NCBI GenBank assembly: GCA_041653315.1
Contig: JBAZFO010000032.1
Coordinates: forward strand, 1-12,739
Direction: 5' to 3'
Source: Candidatus Micrarchaeia archaeon
GTDB lineage: Archaea; Micrarchaeota; Micrarchaeia; Anstonellales; JAHKLY01
Length of the DNA stretch: 12,739 nt
Shown here piece by piece: positions 5,731-12,739 of the stretch. Both the position numbers and the translations under genes were made by a program. The notes beneath the pieces were generated by a model, which was given only the letters and a program-made list of their open reading frames with translations, had not been told where the DNA came from and ran no database searches. Positions within the stretch are counted from its first letter, which is position 1. Every line of letters begins with the position of its first letter.

Positions 5731-8700
5731 ATTCCCATTTAGATCAACGTATTTCATTGGATTATTCTGCGCATAGACAAAAGGATTTAAACCATCTTTT
5801 ACTGGATCTGGGGTTATAAAGCGCCCTAAATCTGGGTCATAAAATCTTGCGCCAAAATATTGAAGACCTGATGAATCTTGTTCATGACCAACAAAATCTT
5901 TTCTGTTTTCTATTTCTTGCGCTAAATTTAATTGCGCGCCGAAAATATCATAATCTGTTTTCATAACAACAGATGCGTTTTCATCTGTTATCACTCTTGG
6001 ATTTAATCTATGGTCATTATGATAAAAATAAATTTTTGGTTCTATAGGTTTATGTAAAATTGTTTTTGGATTTTCAAAATCAATTCTTGAAATTAATTGT
6101 TCTCCCACATATATATAAAGAGTTTCATTTTTTTGAGTATTTTCTAAATTTTGAAGATCTTTATTTGTTTCTTTATTTAACTCATTTGTTTTTATTGAAG
6201 AAGTTGTATCTGAATAAACCCAATATCCCAACCCTGGCTCTAATCTATTAATATCAATTATTGAATATTTACTTGTTTTTGGATCAATAGAATAAATAGC
6301 TGTTTTTGTATCTTTTATATTCTCTTTAAAAGAATCAACATCTTTTTGAGAATTAAAACTTACTAAGGAAAATTTAGAATCACTTGTTTTTAAATTAGAA
6401 CTTTCATATGTTTTAAATGAAACTTTAATTGGTTTAACTATATATATCATTACTCCTCCTAAAGAAGTTATATCTGTATTTTTATTTATTGAGAGATATT
6501 TTTGATTTAAACTATCATATGTATAAGCTGTTTTATAATCTTCATTAGTTAACTCATTAAAAACACTGCTAGAAATCATATTCCAACCAGTATTTAAAGA
6601 AATATTTATAAACTCAGAAATTGAGTCTTCAGATCCTTTTAATTTTGAATTTATCTCATAAATTGTATGATCTCCTTCCCAAAAATAATAAACAATATTT
6701 GAATCATTTATAAGTTTGATAATTCTTTTTCCACCTAAGGAATAATAATAAGTCTCATTTCCAAAAGACCCATTAATTGTTTTTAAATTTCCAATATTAT
6801 CATATGTAATATCATATATTTTTTCCGACTCTATTTCGGGTGCTGCTCTTCCTCTTGGCGCTAAATCAATTCCATCATAATTAATAGGTTCAAATATTTT
6901 TGAAATTAATCTATTCATATTATCATATTCATAAATATATCTTCCTTCTGGAGTATTTGCTGAATTTAAAATTACTGAATTTCCTCCATCATAAAATTCA
7001 TATTCATAATTTGTTGTTTCTTCACTTGAATGTTTAATTAAACGATTATCTAATTCATCATAAAGATAACTAACAGAATTGAAAACTTTTTCATTATTAC
7101 TATATACATCAGTTAATCTATTTGCTAAATCATATCTAAAGCTAGCCAAATTTTCCCAAACATAAGAAGAAGGTCTCATTTCTACAAGGTCTTCTTCTAT
7201 TATACTTGGTGAAAAAGAAGTTGGATTTAAAGAATTTATTGAAATAATATTAGATAAATCATCATAAACATACTGTCTCCCAAAATAATTAAATCTATCT
7301 TTATCTGTACGTAATTCAATTAATTGATCATCAATATTATATTTATACTTTGTTTCTATTCCATTTCCAAAATTTATTTTAGATATTCTATTATATTCAT
7401 CTATTTCAAAATCTACTATGTCTTCTTCTTCATATTTAACATCTATAATTTTTCCTAAATGATCATACATATAAGAAATATCTTTTTCATTTATCTGTTT
7501 ATTTACTAGATTAAGAAAATCAAAACTATTTTTAATTTCTATTGTTTCTTTATTTGTATTGTCAATTTTATTTACAATTTTTTGTGAATCAATCAACCCT
7601 TTTTCATTATATTCAAAATTAACTATTTGATTCTCAGATTCTTGAATACAAACTTTTCCTTTACCATATTCACAACTTGAATCCTCTAAAAATAAAATAT
7701 CTCCATAAGAATTTGAAACAACAAAATCAAAAGAATTTTTATTTAATAATTGTGTAGATCCTAATCTATTTAATTCATCATATTCATTATATAAAACTAA
7801 ATAATCAATCTCCTTTCCTTTGTTTGGTGTTAGATATAAATTATCTAAATAAACCTCTCCAAAATTCCAAATCTGTAATTCAATAAATTCTGTATTTAAT
7901 GGAGAAGTAATATTAAATGAATATTCTTTCCAAGATTCACTTAAATGATCCCCAGGCATTTGTGTATTTATTAAATTATAACTACTATCTAAAAATTTAA
8001 TGTTAAATATAAACCCTCCAGTTCCTTTTCCATATGTTCCAATAATAAAATCTTCTTTTTGATTAAATGGAATTTTATATATATAATTACTTTTTCCAAT
8101 ACCATTAAATTGAATACATTTTTCAGAATAACAATCAGTAGAAACATGATTAACTATAGGGATACTATAAGAAAAAGGAATTTTGAAATATTTTTCAGTT
8201 TCTAATTCAAAACCAGAATCAATAATAAAATTATTTGTTGCTGTGTAAATTAAATTGTTTTCATCATCATAAAAATTAGTTAAATATCCTCTATCTGGAT
8301 CATTCGAATAAATAACATTACCTCTAAAATCATAAACATTTTTTATCTCTCTATTTAAAGGATCAATATGTGTTTTTACATTTTCTGATGTGTCTGTATA
8401 TTCAAAAATTTGTTTTCTTCCTAATTCATCTTCTATTTTTATATTTCTTCCAAAATTATCTACTGTTGTTTTTATTGTATTCCCCAAAGCATCTGTAGTT
8501 TCTGTTATTAAATTATTTCCTGTTCCATATTGATTTATTGAAGAAACTAAGGTTCCTGAAAAATCATAAGTTCGCTTTAATTCATTTAAAGGATCATTTG
8601 AATATTCATGTTTAATAAATTCAATATCCTCAGGAAAAGATAAATCAGAATTTGTTTTTAAAACAGATTTTTGTTTACTTTGTTTTAACACCTCACCAAA

Positions 8701-11700
8701 GGAATTATATTCTATAAATACCCTTAATATCTCATCACAATCATCAAATTTACAATTTCCTTTATTACTATCTATTGCAATTTTATTTCCAAAACCATCT
8801 AAATACGTTTTTGTAGTTTTTGTTTTATCTTCTACTATTTTTTCATCAATAGTAATATATGAAGGATAAATTGAAGTTTCAGTTTCTAAATCAATAAATC
8901 TTCCGGGCATATATTCAATATGTTTTATAATTTTAGTACCTGAACCTAAGTAAGGGATATAATTATATATTAAATAAGGTAAACTTTCTCCAGGTGCATA
9001 TAATTCTTTTGGTCTATTAAATTCATCATATACATAATCTATTTCTATATTATTTATATCTGATTTTAATATTAAATTATCTTTTTCATCATAAAGATAA
9101 GACTCAACTCCAGAAAGATCTCTTTTTTCTTCAATTAAATTTGTATTTGTATATTTAAATTCATTTTTAACTCCATTTACAATTTGCTCCTTTATTAAAC
9201 TATTATCTTCATAATCAAATGATTTTTGTTTTATAAATTTTTGTGTATTTTTATCATAATTATATGTTGCATTAGTTATTATTGATTTAAAATTAAAAGA
9301 ATCAAGATAATCATAGGTATTCTTAAGTACGCCATCAAAAACATCAAAATTCTCTTCAATCAAATTACTTCTATCTGTATCTTGATTCCCTTGGGCTTGA
9401 TATTCAACAATATCAAAAAGATTTATTTTTTTATTTAAAAGATTAGGTTTTGATTCCCATAAATATTTGGTATATTGTTTTATTTTTTCTTCACCAAAAC
9501 CTTGAATATTAATTATAGGCTGATCAAATTCATTATACTCTATTTCTTTATATTGAATTTGACCTCTTGTATCTATCGTTTGATTTTTTAATAAAACACT
9601 ATAAATAAGTGGGTCGTCTGATTTTTCGTTAAATGAATATTTATTTACTGAAGAAGAAACCAATTCATTATCTTCTGAATAAAGTTCTGTTTTATACTGA
9701 ATTCCTCTTAATAAATAACCTTTTATATCACTATAATTTTTAGGACCATTATAAAAATAATCTATTTTTTTGCCTTTATCTTCATAAATAGTTTCTGTTT
9801 TATTATAATAAACTGTTGTATATGTTATTTGTTCTTCTGCTCTAAAACTATTAAGAGTAACAGTAAAAGTCTTTGGAAGTAGTTCCATATTTAAAATTGG
9901 ATTAAAATAATTAAATTTAGTAATTATTGCTTTTTCTAAAATAGGATCATAATCTATTATTTGTTTTATATTCCAACCAAAAACAAAATTAGAATCTGCT
10001 AAATCACCAATTACTGGATTACTATTATCATAAACTGAGTGCTGAATAGTAATTTGTTTAGTATTAGTCTCATTTTTTAATTCATAATTAAAGATCCGTA
10101 TTCCTCCATTTATGTTTTTAACACTTTTTAATAATCCTAAAAGATTATCTGTATAATATTCATATTCTTTTATTAATAAACAATTTTCCCCATCTGCATT
10201 TGAACATTTTTCTATTTTTGATAATAAAGATACATTTTTAATATCTTTATTTTTATATCGTATTGCATCAGAACCAAGCATTCCAGTTCTTTCATCAATT
10301 TTTAAAGTTGTATTATATCCTTCTTCACTTAAATCAATGGTATTATAAGTAAAAATATAATTTTCCAATAATGTTTTTTCATCCTTAGTTAAATATTTTT
10401 TAATCGAGTTGAGGTTATAACAAGAACTTTCATCATTTAAACCTTTATAACAATAACTTGGATCTAATTCTGAATATTCAAAATTAATTTCATGTCCATA
10501 AAAATCATAAATTTTTGATATTCTTGATGAATCAGTATAATCAATATGTTTTGTTTCTATATCTGAACAAGTTCCTCCACATTTATATGTATTATAAAAT
10601 TCTAACTCATTTTCATTATTTAATGCCCATGCTATTTCACATTTCTGTATCCTAGATAATAATTCTACAGAACAAGTTTCTTGAATAACACATCCCTGAA
10701 GTGTATTAGGATTCCAAAATATCCCCCCATTTATAAAACTATCAGCACTATGATCATTAATTACTATATCGGTCTGACTTATCCACCACATGTCATTATT
10801 TTCATTATAATAAGCACTACACCATGGAGAACCAATATCCACTCTATTATTATGGTCATCTCTTGTACCAATTTTACAAGCAGTACAATTATCAGTAACT
10901 TCTTGAGGAACTTTATATACTTCATATTCATAAGAATTTAATCCAGAATATTCATCACAAAAAGTATATGAAAATTCTTCAATTGAATCATTATACTCAA
11001 AATTTAATTTATTATTATAATTATCTTTTATTTCAGTAATATCCCATTTTGAAATATAACTATAATAATCATAATTTTTAATAGAAACAGAAACTGGTGT
11101 AAAATTAGTATATAAACCACAAGAGGGAGTTGAAACTGAACCTTCTGTTGGGGAGATTATTGGAGCCATTCTTCTTGAAGGAGTTAACGGCGAAGTTAAA
11201 CCAAAATCAAACTCTATTTCTTCTTCCTCTTCTTCAGTTTCTTCTTCAGTTATATTAAAATGCCAGATCATTGCTTGTTCATAAATAATTCTTTTATTTG
11301 GAACTTCTTTTATTGTAATCCAAGTATCACCAATACCTGATAAAGAATAATCAAAACACTGCCATTTTAAAGAGGGAACATTATATTCCCAAACAGCAGG
11401 ATGTTCAATTATGATAGTCTCATATCCAATTACCCTCCCAAGATCATCATAAATTGGATCTCCTTCTAATGTTTCATTCCAAGCAGGAGAAACCTCTATA
11501 ATTTCTTCATTAACATTTGTCCTTAATCTTAAGATATCTCCTTCCCAGCAATTTGAAGGAATAGTTAAATTTTGGATTCTTGTATCATTTAAAATTCCCA
11601 CCCCTGCTTCTTTAACTTTCCAAACACTAGTTTCTTCTAAAATATTGCTAGGTTTTGTATAATTAAAATAAATAGCACCTTCATCTAAAACTTGCCCATA

Positions 11701-12492
11701 AGTATCCCAATCCCCATCATATGCTTTATAATACATATATAATGGATGACTATACCAATTACCTTCTACTTTAATCTCTGGCGCTTTAGCCTTTCCACAT
11801 GCATTAGAAAAGGAAGATTGATAACAAAATTCCATAGTATCTGTACCACTATTACCAGGTAATAGACTCACTATTTTATGATCAAATTTATATTCATTTC
11901 CAAAAGTATCTAAGATTATCCAATAAGAATCAACATTATTATTTGTATAATTATATCTTTTAATATTCAAATTAGAATATTCTTTTGTTTTATATTCTTT
12001 ATACTGTCTTGTTGTATTAAATAAAATTAATTCATATTTATTTCCGGCAATATAAATTTTATATAAATAGTTATCTTCTCCATTAAATGTATTTGGCCTT
12101 GCTTCAATATAAGGAAAATTCATTTCCCAACCTGCACCTAATTCTCCAGGTCTCGCATAACTCAATGGGTATGGTTTTATGATTTTACCTTCTGAGTTAG
12201 TATAATCTTCGTATTCTGAAAAAGTTTCAAATTCACTAAATTCAGGATAAAAGTTATTTATTGAATAAATTAAATTTATTTCTTGATTTAAATTTATATT
12301 ATCTGAAATACTTGTTATTGATTCAAATAAAAATAAATCACCAGTAGATAATGAAGGATTTGCAGAAGTAAATTCAGAATCAAATAAATTTAATGGATCT
12401 ATTGAAAATTCAAATTCATTAGATGCAAAAACTAAAATACTTAAAGAAAATAAGAACAACATTATAAATTTTATATTTATTTTATTAAACAT
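5068..12492 (-). CDS. Giant secreted RHS/YD-repeat protein with variable C-terminal tip
   Basis: A 2474-residue protein. Residues 1-23 are a Sec signal peptide (short basic start, hydrophobic core FIMLFLFSLSILVFA, likely cut after Ala23). Residues 112-131 (YARPGELGAGWEMNFPYIE) are the usual opening of an RHS shell. Residues 220-775 form a Cys-rich module with an acidic linker at 415-427. YD repeats run at about 1130-1420 and 1561-1910 (YDEFNRP, YDELNRL, YDELDNRL, YDNMNRL). Two insertions interrupt them: a jelly-roll-like domain (1421-1557) and a GWN-type domain (1961-2095). The RHS core (2152-2253) carries GLQYFGARFYDPDLGRF and ends in P2245-x4-D2250-xx-G2253. A 221-residue unknown tip follows. 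In known Rhs, WapA and teneurin proteins, YD repeats build a hollow beta-cocoon that encloses the C-terminal domain. A surface toxin or attachment protein is therefore the likely role. The A/T box upstream suggests a leaderless message from the ATG at 12492. No transmembrane anchor is evident outside the tip. Confidence 0.93.
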   Translation of the reverse strand: MFNKINIKFIMLFLFSLSILVFASNEFEFSIDPLNLFDSEFTSANPSLSTGDLFLFESITSISDNINLNQEINLIYSINNFYPEFSEFETFSEYEDYTNSEGKIIKPYPLSYARPGELGAGWEMNFPYIEARPNTFNGEDNYLYKIYIAGNKYELILFNTTRQYKEYKTKEYSNLNIKRYNYTNNNVDSYWIILDTFGNEYKFDHKIVSLLPGNSGTDTMEFCYQSSFSNACGKAKAPEIKVEGNWYSHPLYMYYKAYDGDWDTYGQVLDEGAIYFNYTKPSNILEETSVWKVKEAGVGILNDTRIQNLTIPSNCWEGDILRLRTNVNEEIIEVSPAWNETLEGDPIYDDLGRVIGYETIIIEHPAVWEYNVPSLKWQCFDYSLSGIGDTWITIKEVPNKRIIYEQAMIWHFNITEEETEEEEEEIEFDFGLTSPLTPSRRMAPIISPTEGSVSTPSCGLYTNFTPVSVSIKNYDYYSYISKWDITEIKDNYNNKLNFEYNDSIEEFSYTFCDEYSGLNSYEYEVYKVPQEVTDNCTACKIGTRDDHNNRVDIGSPWCSAYYNENNDMWWISQTDIVINDHSADSFINGGIFWNPNTLQGCVIQETCSVELLSRIQKCEIAWALNNENELEFYNTYKCGGTCSDIETKHIDYTDSSRISKIYDFYGHEINFEYSELDPSYCYKGLNDESSCYNLNSIKKYLTKDEKTLLENYIFTYNTIDLSEEGYNTTLKIDERTGMLGSDAIRYKNKDIKNVSLLSKIEKCSNADGENCLLIKEYEYYTDNLLGLLKSVKNINGGIRIFNYELKNETNTKQITIQHSVYDNSNPVIGDLADSNFVFGWNIKQIIDYDPILEKAIITKFNYFNPILNMELLPKTFTVTLNSFRAEEQITYTTVYYNKTETIYEDKGKKIDYFYNGPKNYSDIKGYLLRGIQYKTELYSEDNELVSSSVNKYSFNEKSDDPLIYSVLLKNQTIDTRGQIQYKEIEYNEFDQPIINIQGFGEEKIKQYTKYLWESKPNLLNKKINLFDIVEYQAQGNQDTDRSNLIEENFDVFDGVLKNTYDYLDSFNFKSIITNATYNYDKNTQKFIKQKSFDYEDNSLIKEQIVNGVKNEFKYTNTNLIEEKRDLSGVESYLYDEKDNLILKSDINNIEIDYVYDEFNRPKELYAPGESLPYLIYNYIPYLGSGTKIIKHIEYMPGRFIDLETETSIYPSYITIDEKIVEDKTKTTKTYLDGFGNKIAIDSNKGNCKFDDCDEILRVFIEYNSFGEVLKQSKQKSVLKTNSDLSFPEDIEFIKHEYSNDPLNELKRTYDFSGTLVSSINQYGTGNNLITETTDALGNTIKTTVDNFGRNIKIEDELGRKQIFEYTDTSENVKTHIDPLNREIKNVYDFRGNVIYSNDPDRGYLTNFYDDENNLIYTATNNFIIDSGFELETEKYFKIPFSYSIPIVNHVSTDCYSEKCIQFNGIGKSNYIYKIPFNQKEDFIIGTYGKGTGGFIFNIKFLDSSYNLINTQMPGDHLSESWKEYSFNITSPLNTEFIELQIWNFGEVYLDNLYLTPNKGKEIDYLVLYNEYDELNRLGSTQLLNKNSFDFVVSNSYGDILFLEDSSCEYGKGKVCIQESENQIVNFEYNEKGLIDSQKIVNKIDNTNKETIEIKNSFDFLNLVNKQINEKDISYMYDHLGKIIDVKYEEEDIVDFEIDEYNRISKINFGNGIETKYKYNIDDQLIELRTDKDRFNYFGRQYVYDDLSNIISINSLNPTSFSPSIIEEDLVEMRPSSYVWENLASFRYDLANRLTDVYSNNEKVFNSVSYLYDELDNRLIKHSSEETTNYEYEFYDGGNSVILNSANTPEGRYIYEYDNMNRLISKIFEPINYDGIDLAPRGRAAPEIESEKIYDITYDNIGNLKTINGSFGNETYYYSLGGKRIIKLINDSNIVYYFWEGDHTIYEINSKLKGSEDSISEFINISLNTGWNMISSSVFNELTNEDYKTAYTYDSLNQKYLSINKNTDITSLGGVMIYIVKPIKVSFKTYESSNLKTSDSKFSLVSFNSQKDVDSFKENIKDTKTAIYSIDPKTSKYSIIDINRLEPGLGYWVYSDTTSSIKTNELNKETNKDLQNLENTQKNETLYIYVGEQLISRIDFENPKTILHKPIEPKIYFYHNDHRLNPRVITDENASVVMKTDYDIFGAQLNLAQEIENRKDFVGHEQDSSGLQYFGARFYDPDLGRFITPDPVKDGLNPFVYAQNNPMKYVDLNGNEDIFPDLFWYGTPPHEWKAEQNWIVIKRRMRDSLGFYLHSTGINSAYIDNTAITTECYMKMISINPELDGKWVLHEGFQTTAGEPTYQTFFDKIDSLLAPVSIDLTDETNYIYYPREMLKYHKTMQKVAGLTVGLMVGSLTYSPTESLVGSFINSFLTPSISPNVPGLVGGGLRLALDIYLDGQKIGGVGELSTLDSQYYYPPNTIFNYNGRDSVTGNFH
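5731..6039 (-). other. RHS core domain with PxxxxDxxG delimiter
   Basis: Residues 2152-2254. It includes YHNDHRLNPRVITD (the conserved opening of RHS cores), YDIFGAQL, GLQYFGARFYDPDLGRF, ITPDP and NPFVYAQNNPMKYVDLNG. The last segment fits the PxxxxDxxG sequence that marks the edge between conserved core and tip and, in several Rhs proteins, the autoproteolytic cut. Leu replaces the usual Pro after the Asp. Confidence 0.9.
6208..6612 (-). other. GWN-type insert domain in the RHS protein
   Basis: Residues 1961-2095. It opens INISLNTGWNMISSSV and closes GLGYWVYSD. This L-x-x-GWNxIS ... GxxYWVY layout is seen in many bacterial and archaeal surface proteins as a beta-rich module. It splits what should be adjacent YD strands (YYFWEGDHTIYEI before, LYIYVGEQLISRI after). 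It probably protrudes from the shell; function unknown. Confidence 0.55.
6763..9105 (-). repeat. YD-repeat region of the RHS protein
   Basis: Residues 1130-1910 hold about 15-20 degenerate YD units of roughly 20 residues, such as LYDEKDNL, VYDEFNRP, TTDALGNT, VDNFGRN, VYDFRGN, EYDELNRL, MYDHLGK, IDEYNRI, RYDLANRL and LYDELDNRL. The DNA is not repeated exactly; the repeat is at the protein level only. The jelly-roll-like insertion at 7822-8232 interrupts it. Confidence 0.85.
7822..8232 (-). other. Jelly-roll, carbohydrate-binding-like insert in the RHS protein
   Basis: Residues 1421-1557. It opens NFIIDSGFE, like the NGGFE start of CBM_4_9-type modules. It has a Cys pair (1454, 1459), SESWKEYSFNI in the middle, and ends FIELQIWNFGEVYLDNLYL, the typical closing strand of such domains. 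The call rests on remembered pattern, not alignment. It could bind surface glycans. Confidence 0.5.
11128..11250 (-). other. Acidic and proline-rich linker in the RHS N-terminal module
   Basis: Residues 415-455. A run of twelve acidic residues with one Thr is followed by IEFDFG and then a Pro/Ser/Thr-rich, Arg-containing stretch (LTPSRRMAPIISP). It looks unstructured and may be a flexible or cleavable joint. Confidence 0.5.
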
Positions 12493-12512
12493 ACTTAATT
12501 TATAAAAACAAA

Positions 12513-12524
12513 ATATATATATAT
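12513..12524 (-). promoter_or_regulatory. A/T promoter box of the RHS gene
   Basis: An alternating AT tract centred about 26 bases before the ATG at 12492. The spacing fits box A for a leaderless message. The gap to the upstream gene is only 46 bases, so some read-through from topoisomerase VI A is also possible. Confidence 0.5.
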
Positions 12525-12538
12525 GCTCTTTTTCTGTT

Positions 12539-12739
12539 TTAAGGCAATAATTTTCCTGCTTTTATTTTCTCGCTTAAATACTCTCCAATAAATGAAAGGC
12601 GCGGACCTTGAAGCGCATCTAATTCAATTTTTTGTTTTGTGTTTAAAACTTCTTTTAATTCTTTTACCCATTCTTTATGTCTATTTATCCAAGGATAATC
12701 AAGCATTTCTTTAGCTCTTTTCAATCCACTACTTTTGCT
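12539..12739 (-). CDS. top6A: DNA topoisomerase VI subunit A, C-terminal end (partial)
   Basis: The frame is open from the right edge to a TAA at 12539, giving the last 66 residues of a longer protein; the true start lies outside the window. The visible part reads RAKEMLDYPWINRHKEWVKE, then an LDAL segment and a final YLSEKIKAGKLLP. This matches my memory of the topoisomerase VI A (Spo11-like) C-terminus: a YPW motif, a W-x-x-E-[LI] helix, a K-x-E-x-x-A-L helix, and a YLPEKI...LP ending. Subunit A cuts both DNA strands through a tyrosine and relaxes or decatenates DNA together with subunit B; the catalytic Tyr and Toprim domain are upstream and not seen. An in-frame TTG at 12724 should not be taken as the start. 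The gene is a strong sign that the organism is archaeal. Confidence 0.75.
   Translation of the reverse strand, partial: SKSSGLKRAKEMLDYPWINRHKEWVKELKEVLNTKQKIELDALQGPRLSFIGEYLSEKIKAGKLLP

Noticed and set aside
5631..6251. Two short plus-strand frames (5631-5819 and 6060-6251) as possible antisense immunity genes
   Set aside because: Both are mirror images of conserved RHS core or YD codons, without promoter or ribosome site.
6763..9105. DNA tandem repeat or CRISPR array
   Set aside because: Periodicity is at the protein level (YD repeats); the DNA units differ in length and sequence, and no constant repeat with spacers exists.
10681..10941. 86-residue plus-strand frame inside the RHS gene
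   Set aside because: Low-complexity Ile/Thr/Ser content produced by reading the antisense of the RHS gene; no start signals and the RHS frame is clearly real.
12539..12724. Complete 61-residue small protein starting at TTG 12724
   Set aside because: The frame is open to the window edge, and the sequence fits the C-terminus of topoisomerase VI A, so it is a truncated larger gene.

Overview
The window looks like archaeal chromosome, most likely from a very AT-rich, compact lineage of the DPANN type; the phylum is inferred. Three signs point to an archaeon. The right edge carries what reads as the C-terminus of DNA topoisomerase VI subunit A. A tRNA-Asn gene has an intron at position 37/38 and no encoded CCA. 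Several genes have an A/T-rich box A about 25 bases before the start codon, so their mRNAs should be leaderless or nearly so. Genes are tightly packed, with convergent stops 1 to 22 bases apart.

Layout. Positions 1-729 (minus) hold the N-terminal 243 codons of a helical, unrecognised protein that runs off the left edge. It diverges, across a 97-base promoter region, from a soluble TPR protein (827-1672, plus). The TPR gene converges with an unrecognised 261-residue gene (1674-2459, minus). That gene lies 19 bases downstream of the intron-containing tRNA-Asn (2479-2613, minus) and is probably transcribed with it. Upstream on the minus strand is a two-gene unit with a 14-base overlap: an unrecognised 440-residue protein (3022-4344), then a 124-residue helix-turn-helix protein whose front half resembles the archaeal family DUF1699. 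A divergent orphan gene (4452-5045, plus) follows.

The right 60% of the window is one gene (5068-12492, minus) for a 2474-residue secreted RHS/YD-repeat protein. It has a signal peptide, a cysteine-paired N-terminal module, an acidic linker and a long YD-repeat shell interrupted by two apparent inserted domains. It ends with a classical RHS core and PxxxxDxxG delimiter, followed by an unrecognised 221-residue tip. This is the architecture of polymorphic-toxin (Rhs/WapA) and teneurin-like surface proteins. No gene on the same strand directly follows it as an immunity gene; the nearest gene is the convergent orphan at 4452-5045. Base composition rises from about 20% GC in the YD-repeat middle to about 35% GC from the RHS core onward, which may reflect exchange of the 3' end.

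The RHS protein and its tip are the most likely place for something undescribed. The remaining genes are a translation/replication background (tRNA-Asn, topoisomerase VI A) mixed with lineage-specific proteins of unknown role.
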